Source: Candidatus Nanosynbacter sp. TM7-074 | GTDB lineage: Bacteria; Patescibacteriota; Saccharimonadia; Saccharimonadales; Saccharimonadaceae | NCBI RefSeq assembly: GCF_041006295.1 | Contig: NZ_CP158487.1 | Location: 620,001 to 684,000, forward strand | Direction: 5' to 3' | Length of the DNA stretch: 64,000 nucleotides | Shown here: positions 6,239 to 12,863 of the stretch, piece by piece | Numbering within the stretch: the stretch's first letter is position 1 | Layout: the number at the start of each line of letters is the position of its first letter | Position numbers and translations under genes: made by a program | Notes under the pieces: generated by a model | The model's input: the letters and a program-made list of their open reading frames with translations, nothing else | The model's database searches: none | Told to the model about the DNA's origin: nothing

Positions 6239-7489
6239 ATGAGAATTTATTTTTCGGGAATTGGTGGTGTTGGCATCGGTCCACTTAGTAGGATTGCCTT
6301 AGGGGCAGGTTATGATGTCTGCGGCTCCGATAAATCACCAAGTCTTATCACTGATGAGTTAGAAGTAGCCGGCATAGCTATTTCCTTTGATCAATCTGGT
6401 GAATATTTACAGTCAGAACATAAAAAGGCGCCTTTTGACTGGTTCATCCATACCGCCGCATTACCCGATGATCACCCAGAGTTAGTTTTAGCCAGAGAAT
6501 TAGGTATAAAAACCAGTAAGCGCGACGAACTATTGGCGCAGATAATTGCCGATAAAGATCTCAAGCTCATTGCAATTGCCGGCACCCACGGGAAAACCAC
6601 CACCACAAGCATGTTAGTTTGGGTGATGCAGCAACTGCAAATTCCCGTCAGCTATTCCGTTGGCTCGACATTAAGCTTTGCGCCAAGTGGAGAATTTGAT
6701 GAAAATAGTCAATTTTTCGTGTACGAGTGTGATGAATTTGATCGCAATTTCTTACATTTTTCTCCGGAAATTAGTTTAATTACCTCTGTAGATTATGACC
6801 ACCCCGACACATATCCAACAGAAAAATCTTATTTAGAGGCTTTCCATGAATTTGGCGAAAAATCCAAAAAAATTATTGTCTGGCAAGAAAACTCCACCAT
6901 ATTTAATCCAAAAAACCTAATCACTTTAAGTAGCGCCAACCAAAATATTACTATACCTGGTAAACATAATCGAAAAAATGCCACACTGATAATTGAAGCG
7001 TTAAAGCACATGTCCACATCCGCCAATAAGTCAGAAATATATCAAGCAATTAATTCTTTTCCAGGATCAGGTCGCCGCTTTGAAAAATTGGCCGACAACT
7101 TATACTCTGATTATGGTCATCATCCAATTGAAATTCGCGCGACATTACAAATGGCCCGAGAATTATCAGACCAGGTAATACTAGTATATCAACCACATCA
7201 AAACGTACGTCAGTATGAAATAATAGACCAATATACCGCGGACATTTTCTGTGATGCTAATGAAATTTACTGGCTACCAACCTACCTGACTAGAGAAAAT
7301 CCAGACCTACCGATTCTAACACCACAACAACTCGCCAAAAATATTAACCCAGAAAAACTTCATTTTGCCGAGCTTGATGATAATCTGTGGCAAAATATCA
7401 CTACAGCACAAGAATCAGGAAAACTAGTCCTCTGTATGGGCGCAGGTACAATTGATGGCTGGATTCGCGAACAACTAGCTAAAAGTTAA
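6239..7489 (+). CDS. murC: UDP-N-acetylmuramate--L-alanine ligase MurC
   Basis: A cytoplasmic Mur ligase that adds L-Ala to UDP-MurNAc in peptidoglycan synthesis. The N-terminal Rossmann domain opens with FSGIGGVGIGPLSRIA and GSDKS, the ATP-binding loop GTHGKTTTT is near residue 122, YECDEFDRNFL is the central-domain metal/ATP segment, and the C-terminal domain has FPGSGRRFE and DYGHHPIEIRAT, both typical of MurC/Mpl. The length of 416 residues is slightly short for MurC (about 440-490). Mpl (tripeptide recycling) is the alternative but is less expected in a reduced genome. The stop codon interlocks with that of the convergent MazG-like gene in the four bases TTAA at 7486-7489. Confidence 0.9.
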   Translation: MRIYFSGIGGVGIGPLSRIALGAGYDVCGSDKSPSLITDELEVAGIAISFDQSGEYLQSEHKKAPFDWFIHTAALPDDHPELVLARELGIKTSKRDELLAQIIADKDLKLIAIAGTHGKTTTTSMLVWVMQQLQIPVSYSVGSTLSFAPSGEFDENSQFFVYECDEFDRNFLHFSPEISLITSVDYDHPDTYPTEKSYLEAFHEFGEKSKKIIVWQENSTIFNPKNLITLSSANQNITIPGKHNRKNATLIIEALKHMSTSANKSEIYQAINSFPGSGRRFEKLADNLYSDYGHHPIEIRATLQMARELSDQVILVYQPHQNVRQYEIIDQYTADIFCDANEIYWLPTYLTRENPDLPILTPQQLAKNINPEKLHFAELDDNLWQNITTAQESGKLVLCMGAGTIDGWIREQLAKS

Positions 7490-7833
7490 CGATCATCACC
7501 ACTACCATGAATCTTTCCGCGACTCTGACGACTAAGTAGTTTATCGTTATTTTTCCGCGCCACTTCTTCTAAGCTACTGCCAAGCAGATGAGATATAGAA
7601 TTAATATACCAGAGTGCATCACCCAGCTCCTTAATGATTGCGGCACGATCATCATCAGAGATTTTGCCATCTTTGTCTCGCAATATTTTCTTAAATTTCT
7701 CCATTACTTCACCAGCTTCACCGCTCAACCCCAAAACCTGAGACATTAGTCTAGCATCAACATCACCATACTGATGAGAATCTTTGTCTGTCAATGTAGA
7801 AAGTGCTTTTGCTGAGTAGTCGTTAAATTTCAT
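7486..7833 (-). CDS. MazG-like nucleotide pyrophosphohydrolase
   Basis: A 115-residue all-alpha NTP-PPase. The metal-binding motif E-x2-E is visible as GLSGEAGEVMEKFKK (about 35-50), with the second half KELGDALWYINSI (about 68-80). Such enzymes hydrolyse (d)NTPs to monophosphates for pool cleaning. A single-domain form of this size is usual for the MazG-like or dCTPase-like group, and the substrate cannot be told. AAGGAG lies 5 bases before the ATG, and TATACT upstream is a plausible -10 box. The stop codon shares TTAA with murC. Confidence 0.85.
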   Translation of the reverse strand: MKFNDYSAKALSTLTDKDSHQYGDVDARLMSQVLGLSGEAGEVMEKFKKILRDKDGKISDDDRAAIIKELGDALWYINSISHLLGSSLEEVARKNNDKLLSRQSRGKIHGSGDDR

Positions 7834-7855
7834 AAAACTCCTTAATTTTAGTATA

Positions 7856-8500
7856 TTAGCCGCGCACCGCTTTTACAAAATTGATAATTCTACCCTCACT
7901 CAGCCAACGCTGTTCGTAGGCGGTAAGGATTTTGTAATCTTCGCCGAGATCTGACTCGTGCAAATCAAAGGTCAATTCTTTCAAACGCCAACCTTCAGTA
8001 ACCAGCTGCTCGAGACTCCAATTGAAAAAGTCAGGATTATCGTGTTTGATAATTAACGACCCATCGGCACATAGCAACTCGGCATAAGTTTTCAGAAAAT
8101 GCGGATGCGTCAAACGACGTCCAGCACTGCGCTTTCGCGGAAACGGATCAGAGAAAGTCAGCCAAATAGCATTTAGCGAGTTGGGCGTAAACAACTCGCC
8201 AAGCTGATCAGCCCGGGCCCTAACAAAAAACACATTATTAAGCTGGTGAGCCTCCGCTTCCCGCGCACCTTTCTGCAAGCGATCGCCCTTAACGTCGACC
8301 GCCACAAACACCTGTTCCGGATGACGGGCCGCTAACTCCACTATAAACATACCGTTACCAGCACCAATTTCCACCACATCAACCTGGTGCGGCACCCATT
8401 CATCAAACTCAAAGCATAGCGGCGAATTATGAAATAATGCAAACTTATATTTCTTACGTTTACGTGTAATAATAAACTGATTTGGATCGACAAAACTCAT
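7856..8500 (-). CDS. trmB: tRNA (guanine-N7-)-methyltransferase TrmB
   Basis: It methylates G46 in the variable loop of tRNAs using S-adenosylmethionine. The SAM-binding motif I VVEIGAGNGMFIVELA is near residue 42, motif II VAVDVKGDR near 65, and the TrmB signature WLTFSDPFPRKRSAGRRL near 115 (the usual sequence is TFPDPWPK followed by basic residues). KTYAELLCADGSLIIKHDN follows. The length of 214 residues is normal. The start ATG at 8500 is only 24 bases from the start of the divergent mscS gene. Confidence 0.95.
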   Translation of the reverse strand: MSFVDPNQFIITRKRKKYKFALFHNSPLCFEFDEWVPHQVDVVEIGAGNGMFIVELAARHPEQVFVAVDVKGDRLQKGAREAEAHQLNNVFFVRARADQLGELFTPNSLNAIWLTFSDPFPRKRSAGRRLTHPHFLKTYAELLCADGSLIIKHDNPDFFNWSLEQLVTEGWRLKELTFDLHESDLGEDYKILTAYEQRWLSEGRIINFVKAVRG

Positions 8501-8524
8501 ATTTTACATTATACTAAATCAATA
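8501..8524. promoter_or_regulatory. Overlapping divergent -10 boxes of trmB and mscS
   Basis: The whole intergenic space is 24 bases. On the minus strand TATAAT (8508-8513) lies 7 bases before the trmB ATG. On the plus strand TATACT (8510-8515) lies 9 bases before the mscS ATG. The two boxes share four base pairs, and each -35 region must lie inside the other gene. Confidence 0.6.
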
Positions 8525-9427
8525 ATGGATAAGCTTATAAAACAGTTTTTGGACTCTTCTACTTTGGGGCAATGGTTACACGGCAATAACATGGGCTGGT
8601 TAATTAGCGAGCGTATTATTGACACCCTAAGCGTTGTTGTTGGCTCCGTTTTTGTCTACTTTATCGTAAAATATTTACTTTCTTCGGCGATACATTATTC
8701 CATTCGCTCCACCGCCAAACATCGCTCTTGGCATCGTAAAGACATGGAAAAACGCGAGAAAACTCTCATCCAACTAACGCGTAGTTTTTGGCGAATTATT
8801 ATTATTTTTTACGTCATGGCAATTATCGCCAATAAGTTGTTCTCATTTGATTTATCTCCGCTATTCGCCAGCGCTGGCATTATTGGTGTAGCCTTAGGAT
8901 TTGGCGCTCAGTCGCTGGTTAAGGATTTTCTATCGGGAATTTTTATCATTGCCGAAAACCAATATCGTGTTGGCGACGTGGTCGACGTCATGGGAGCAGC
9001 TGGCACAGTCGAGAGAGTAGGTACTCGCACCACTGTTATACGCGACTCTGGCGGTAATGTTCATTACGTGCCCAACGGCACAATCCAGCACGTCATCAAC
9101 AAAACGATGGGCTATAGCATGTCGCGATTTAGTATTTATATTGACCCCAGCTCTGATATATCTGAGGTTACACACATTATTAATTCTACTGGCGAAAAAT
9201 TAGCCAAAGAAAAAGCTTGGCAAAAGAAAATTATTGATCCACCTAAATTTGTTTCTGTCGGTGACATTACTGGGCGAGGCACAGAATTAATTATTGCTGG
9301 AAAAACTCAGCCATCCGACCAATGGGCAGTAACTTCTGAAATGCGTCATCGCTTGCTGCAAAACTTTGACCGCGAAGGAGTCCTTCTGGCAACGCTGCCA
9401 ACACCAACACCAATAATTAAAAAATAG
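8525..9427 (+). CDS. mscS: Small-conductance mechanosensitive channel (MscS family)
   Basis: A 300-residue membrane channel that opens on membrane tension to release solutes after osmotic downshock. Hydrophobic helices are at about 27-50 and 85-105, and the pore helix is the Gly/Ala-rich segment LFASAGIIGVALGFGAQSLV at about 112-131. The beta domain follows (FIIAENQYRVGDVV, GTVERVGTRTTVIRD, VHYVPNGTI), all classic for MscS. The length fits the E. coli MscS class (286). It is probably translated from a leaderless mRNA. Confidence 0.95.
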   Translation: MDKLIKQFLDSSTLGQWLHGNNMGWLISERIIDTLSVVVGSVFVYFIVKYLLSSAIHYSIRSTAKHRSWHRKDMEKREKTLIQLTRSFWRIIIIFYVMAIIANKLFSFDLSPLFASAGIIGVALGFGAQSLVKDFLSGIFIIAENQYRVGDVVDVMGAAGTVERVGTRTTVIRDSGGNVHYVPNGTIQHVINKTMGYSMSRFSIYIDPSSDISEVTHIINSTGEKLAKEKAWQKKIIDPPKFVSVGDITGRGTELIIAGKTQPSDQWAVTSEMRHRLLQNFDREGVLLATLPTPTPIIKK

Positions 9428-9428
9428 T

Positions 9429-9773
9429 TTAGTTACTACGCAGACCCAATTCTTTGTCACTGAGCACATCGTTAGAAAATGCTTTGATTTTGCTGACGTT
9501 GTCTACTTCCTTATCATATATACCCAGGAAGTCTTTTAGTGTACCCTGATTAACCTGACCCTGGGCGTCAAATTCACGACTCTTCTCATTAGCATCTTTA
9601 CTTATCTGCTTTCGACGTGACGAATATTCAGGACGACTCAAATCCAAACGATAAGCATCAGTTTTATAGTATGTAAACATGGCCACCAGGACCAAAAAAA
9701 CAGAGATAGTAATTGTTAGCCCAATAAAAGTCACAAACTTATACTGACACAACAAGTCTTTTAGCCTATCCAT
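9429..9773 (-). CDS. Single-pass membrane protein, unknown function
   Basis: A 114-residue protein with a short cytoplasmic N-terminus, one transmembrane helix at about 14-35 (FVTFIGLTITISVFLVLVAM) and a charged exterior domain of about 75 residues. No family is recognised. Its start overlaps the stop of the upstream secreted-protein gene by 8 bases, so the two are co-translated and may act together at the cell surface. Only one base separates its stop codon from that of the convergent mscS gene. Confidence 0.7.
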   Translation of the reverse strand: MDRLKDLLCQYKFVTFIGLTITISVFLVLVAMFTYYKTDAYRLDLSRPEYSSRRKQISKDANEKSREFDAQGQVNQGTLKDFLGIYDKEVDNVSKIKAFSNDVLSDKELGLRSN

Positions 9774-10311
9774 TTTGGCCTCCAGAAATTGAGCCCTTAA
9801 CGGCCTGAACCTCTTCCCTATACCTAATCAACAAATCATTCATCGTCTTTATGTCTTCAGACAAGCGATTTCGCGCGTCTCTGGCAGCAATCAACTTTTG
9901 ATAGTAATCCGCTACATTATCTAGGCAACTAGCTCGCTGCAATTCGGTCATTGCTGTATCATAATCATTATAATTACTATTAAACTTAAGTCGCGCTGAC
10001 TCAAAATTATTAGTGATATTGACTAATTTAGAGCTATCCAGCTTGTTAATGGCTAGCCTACCGTTTAATCTGGCCATCAGTTTAGTAGAAATAGAATTAT
10101 ACCTTTGACCAACATTAACCCTAGTTAATGCGTCATTGGTGTGAATATTCTTAACAGCCACTCGCACAGAACTACAGTTTTGACGAAGTGCTTTAGTAAT
10201 TTCTGAGTCAATACTAACATCCACTGATTCAGCCAAAACTGTCTGTGGTGTGATTAGCAGACTTGAAGCAACTAAAAAAGACGCGAGATAGAAAGTGGTT
10301 TTTCTCATCAC
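9766..10311 (-). CDS. Secreted helical protein, unknown function
   Basis: A 181-residue protein with a clear signal peptide (MRKTTFYLASFLVASSLLI... cleaved probably after VLAES, near residue 28). The mature part is predicted helical with two cysteines (about 45 and 129) that may pair. The C-terminus ends in a flexible GSISGGQNG. No family is recognised. The start is GTG 10311 or ATG 10308; a GATAAT box lies 5 or 8 bases upstream respectively. It heads a two-gene operon with the single-pass protein at 9429-9773. Confidence 0.75.
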   Translation of the reverse strand: MMRKTTFYLASFLVASSLLITPQTVLAESVDVSIDSEITKALRQNCSSVRVAVKNIHTNDALTRVNVGQRYNSISTKLMARLNGRLAINKLDSSKLVNITNNFESARLKFNSNYNDYDTAMTELQRASCLDNVADYYQKLIAARDARNRLSEDIKTMNDLLIRYREEVQAVKGSISGGQNG

Positions 10312-10322
10312 TTAATATTATC
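10309..10322 (-). promoter_or_regulatory. -10 box before the secreted-protein gene
   Basis: Minus strand GATAAT at 10317-10322, 5 bases from GTG or 8 bases from ATG. No Shine-Dalgarno sequence is present. Confidence 0.4.
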
Positions 10323-10349
10323 TCACGTCTTCTTGAATATAGTCAAATA

Positions 10350-10619
10350 TTACTTAAATCGCTTTTCAACGTTACCCTTAACGTCTTTCGCAGTTTCCGT
10401 GACAGCATCGCCTACTTTTCGGGAACCAACTTTTAATGAATCAACGCTATCTTTAGCTACCGCAGCCGCCTTACCGGCAACTTTTTCCGTGTCAGCCTTC
10501 AGTTTGATAGCCTTCTTCTTTAAATCCTTACGAGTCTCCTTACCGCTCTTTGGCGCCGTTAAAATTCCTGCTGCAAAACCTGCTGCTGCTGCACCGATAA
10601 TTGCTAATACTTTTTTCAT
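10350..10619 (-). CDS. YtxH-like protein
   Basis: An 89-residue protein with an N-terminal glycine/alanine-rich membrane helix (LAIIGAAAAGFAAGILTAP, residues 5-23) and the motif APKSGKETRKDLKKKA that defines YtxH-type proteins, followed by a long Lys/Ala/Val-rich amphipathic helix. Members are general-stress, membrane-associated proteins of unknown mechanism in Gram-positives. AAGGAGTAGCA precedes the ATG. It sits 22 bases after a second small membrane protein, the usual pairing with a DUF948-like gene. Confidence 0.85.
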   Translation of the reverse strand: MKKVLAIIGAAAAGFAAGILTAPKSGKETRKDLKKKAIKLKADTEKVAGKAAAVAKDSVDSLKVGSRKVGDAVTETAKDVKGNVEKRFK

Positions 10620-10641
10620 ATTGCTACTCCTTTTTATTTAA

Positions 10642-10863
10642 TTATTTTTTACGAAACAATCCTGATATTTCACTAAAAACTTTTGTTGGTGACAACCATT
10701 CGGTCGCACTGGCAACATTTGTCGTAATTCTGCCAACACTCTTCATGATTGCGTTAATCCTTACCAACAGGGTAATAACTACCACCAGCAACGCCACGAT
10801 AATAACAGACAATAACCCGACTATGATCGATAATAAGATTATGGTTGTTTGAATATCTTCCAC
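10642..10863 (-). CDS. Small membrane protein, DUF948-like
   Basis: A 73-residue protein with one long hydrophobic helix at about 7-36 (IILLSIIVGLLSVIIVALL and onward), then a short cytoplasmic tail ending FSEISGLFRKK. Size, topology and pairing with a YtxH gene suggest the DUF948 group, but the match is by eye. GTG start at 10863 with AAAGGCAAGG upstream. The 162-base stretch before the next gene (10864-11025) is AT-rich, and only promoter-like hexamers are seen in it. Confidence 0.7.
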   Translation of the reverse strand: MEDIQTTIILLSIIVGLLSVIIVALLVVVITLLVRINAIMKSVGRITTNVASATEWLSPTKVFSEISGLFRKK

Positions 10864-11103
10864 GCCTTGCCTTTCTGTAAAAGTTTATATTTCTTATTTT
10901 TATTGTAGCATGCTTTACTAATTTGTTTGTATTAGATAATCTAACTATTTGACTATAGCATAAGCTTATTAAAATGTCAATAGCCCAATCTTCGAACAAA
11001 GTTACTGTAGTACAGTAATACGGTTATGTAAAACTTTATTAAAAAGTACATTCCAGAATTTGTCTATGGTGCAGTCGATGGCACCGTAACAACATTCACG
11101 GTC

Positions 11104-11559
11104 GTGGCAGCCTCAGCTGGAGCTGGAATTTCCAGCGCAGTGATCCTTATTTTAGGTATTGCTAATTTAATTACCGATAGATTCTCAATGGGATCCAGCG
11201 CCTACTTAGCGGCAAGCGCTGAACATGATGAGCTGGTTCATAATAAGGAAAAGCGGTCCTCATCAAAAATAATAGGACTAATGACATTTTTAGCCTTCGT
11301 CATAGTTGGCAGCGTACCGGTCCTGCCATACTTAATTGATGTTATAGCAAACCTAAAAATTTCCAGCACAACATTATTTTACGTTAGCTCAATATTAACT
11401 GCTGTCGTATTCGTATTAATCGGCTTCATTAAAGGAAAGGTCAGCGAGCAATCGCCGTGGCGATCATCCGTAATCACTCTAACGCTAGGTGCAATTGCAG
11501 CTGGTTTGGCTTACTTTGCTGGTGATATTTTAGCATCTTGGTTAGGTGTTCGACTATAA
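11104..11559 (+). CDS. VIT1/CCC1-family metal transporter, N-terminus in doubt
   Basis: A membrane protein of the CCC1/VIT1 family (Fe2+/Mn2+ transport). The frame from GTG 11104 gives 151 residues with MGSSAYLAASAEHDE (typical AYLA/E region after helix 2) and three further hydrophobic helices. Homology-like sequence continues upstream in the same frame (EFVYGAVDGTVTTFTVV, the conserved helix 1 with its Asp), back to ATG 11026, but codon 2 there is TAA (11029-11031). No other ATG, GTG or TTG lies between. Either the gene is broken at codon 2, or an unusual start such as ATT 11038 is used. From 11104 the first helix would be cut in half. A possible -10 TACAGT is at 11011-11016. Confidence 0.75.
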   Translation: MAASAGAGISSAVILILGIANLITDRFSMGSSAYLAASAEHDELVHNKEKRSSSKIIGLMTFLAFVIVGSVPVLPYLIDVIANLKISSTTLFYVSSILTAVVFVLIGFIKGKVSEQSPWRSSVITLTLGAIAAGLAYFAGDILASWLGVRL

Positions 11560-11603
11560 CCCTCCAGCCATCTACTTTGGCAGAAAATCCAGATTATTCA
11601 TGA

Positions 11604-11615
11604 TACAGTAGAAAT
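11604..11615 (+). promoter_or_regulatory. -10 box of leaderless GH5 gene
   Basis: TGA-TACAGT (11604-11609), spacer AGAAAT, then ATG 11616. Confidence 0.5.
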
Positions 11616-12617
11616 ATGAGCCATCACTCCTCCTCGCCTGCCATGCCCGGTGTCAATCTGGGCGGTTGGCTAGTGCTCGAACGATGGATGACGCCAAGCG
11701 TATTTGCCGGAACGGACGCGACCAACGAATATGAACTGTCTCAAACCGTAGACGGCCAGGCGCGTATCCAGCAGCATCGACAAACATTCATCCAGGAAGC
11801 TGATATCAAGTGGCTGGCGCACGCTGGCGTGCATTTGATACGGCTGCCGATTGGTTATTGGGTTCTCGAGGATCAGCCGCCGTATATATCAGCAAAGCCG
11901 CAGCTTGACTGGCTGATGGACATGGCTCGGCAGTATGATTTACAGGTTCTGCTCGACCTCCACGCCGCACCTGGTGCTCAAAACGCCAGCGACCACAGCG
12001 GTAGTGGCAACACCGGTAGCGTTCAATGGTATCAACGCGTCAATCAGCAAAAAACCACACAGACACTGCTGGATATTACCGGTGAATACGGTGAGCATCC
12101 CGCGCTGTGGGGTATCGAACTACTCAATGAACCACTAGTAACGACACGACGCGAACGGTGGCGACTGTGGTGGTGGACACACAAAACGAGCCGGAAATTG
12201 CGTAGTAAATTGCCGCCTCATGTGCGCATCGTGGCATCTGATTGCTACCAGCCAGCCTGGTGGTCGGGGCGCGTCGGGTCTAACACGCTGGATATACACC
12301 ATTACCAGTGCTTTTCCGATGCGGATAATCAAGCGACATCGCTAACTCACCACCGTCAGGTGCTTGACCAACGGTCTGACGAGTACCGCGATTATGCCCA
12401 GCAGCAGCCGCTGATCATTGGCGAATGGAGTGCTACTTTGCCGCCAGGCATTGCTAGCGACGACACCGAATACGCTCACTGCCAATCGCAACTTGCCGTA
12501 CCAGCAAACGTCGATGCTTGGTTTTACTGGAGCTACAAGACCGAAAGCCTCGGGGCTTGGAACTTTCGTGATTGCCATGCTAAGGGGTGGTTTGACGGTA
12601 TGCTTAGCTCGCGGTAG
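11616..12617 (+). CDS. Glycoside hydrolase family 5, exo-beta-1,3-glucanase-like
   Basis: A 333-residue (beta/alpha)8 glycosidase. The N-terminal signature GVNLGGWLVLERWMTPSVF is the hallmark of GH5 subfamily 9 (fungal-type exo-1,3-beta-glucanases and bacterial relatives). RLPIGYW follows near 76, the acid/base Glu172 is in ELLNEPL, and the nucleophile Glu270 is in IIGEWS. No signal peptide is visible, so the enzyme seems cytoplasmic and may act on imported oligosaccharides, or be released when cells lyse. Its codons are more GC-rich than those of its AT-rich neighbours at 9-11.6 kb, which would fit horizontal acquisition. A secreted GH16 glucanase is encoded at 63 kb. Confidence 0.9.
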   Translation: MSHHSSSPAMPGVNLGGWLVLERWMTPSVFAGTDATNEYELSQTVDGQARIQQHRQTFIQEADIKWLAHAGVHLIRLPIGYWVLEDQPPYISAKPQLDWLMDMARQYDLQVLLDLHAAPGAQNASDHSGSGNTGSVQWYQRVNQQKTTQTLLDITGEYGEHPALWGIELLNEPLVTTRRERWRLWWWTHKTSRKLRSKLPPHVRIVASDCYQPAWWSGRVGSNTLDIHHYQCFSDADNQATSLTHHRQVLDQRSDEYRDYAQQQPLIIGEWSATLPPGIASDDTEYAHCQSQLAVPANVDAWFYWSYKTESLGAWNFRDCHAKGWFDGMLSSR

Positions 12618-12621
12618 ATGG

Positions 12622-12633
12622 TATAATGGATAT
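12622..12633 (+). promoter_or_regulatory. Extended -10 box, leaderless small membrane protein
   Basis: TGG-TATAAT (12622-12627), spacer GGATAT, ATG 12634. It begins 5 bases after the GH5 stop codon. Confidence 0.6.
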
Positions 12634-12810
12634 ATGTCTTTTCCTAAATTAATTTACAGCATCGCAGTCCTGGTTATTATCGCTTGGGTATTGAGCATGG
12701 TGTTTCGCCTTGCCGCCTGGTTGATCAATGGGTTGCTTTACGTTGCAGTTCTGGTTGTTATCATTGGTCTTGTTGCACAATTTATCAGCCAGAAAAAGCG
12801 GCAAAAATAA
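12634..12810 (+). CDS. Small membrane protein, lmo0937/DUF5670-like
   Basis: A 58-residue protein made of two hydrophobic helices (about 6-25 and 28-50) and a basic tail SQKKRQK. Size and pattern resemble the lmo0937 family of tiny two-helix membrane proteins of unknown role. The start is fixed by the -10 box 6 bases upstream. An in-frame upstream extension would overlap GH5 and is not supported. Confidence 0.7.
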   Translation: MSFPKLIYSIAVLVIIAWVLSMVFRLAAWLINGLLYVAVLVVIIGLVAQFISQKKRQK

Positions 12811-12831
12811 TTCCACCTACCAGTTAACATG

Positions 12832-12858
12832 ATCACGGCAGATTTACTCCGCCGTGAT
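12832..12858. repeat. Inverted repeat between convergent genes
   Basis: Perfect 8-bp arms ATCACGGC/GCCGTGAT with an 11-base loop. It sits between the stop codons of the small membrane protein and aspS and may act as a two-way terminator, but no T-tract follows on either strand. Confidence 0.4.
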
Positions 12859-12863
12859 GTATC

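Noticed and set aside
12832..12858. Strong terminator between the small membrane protein and aspS
   Set aside because: The stem is perfect but has an 11-base loop and no T-tract on either side; kept only as an inverted repeat.
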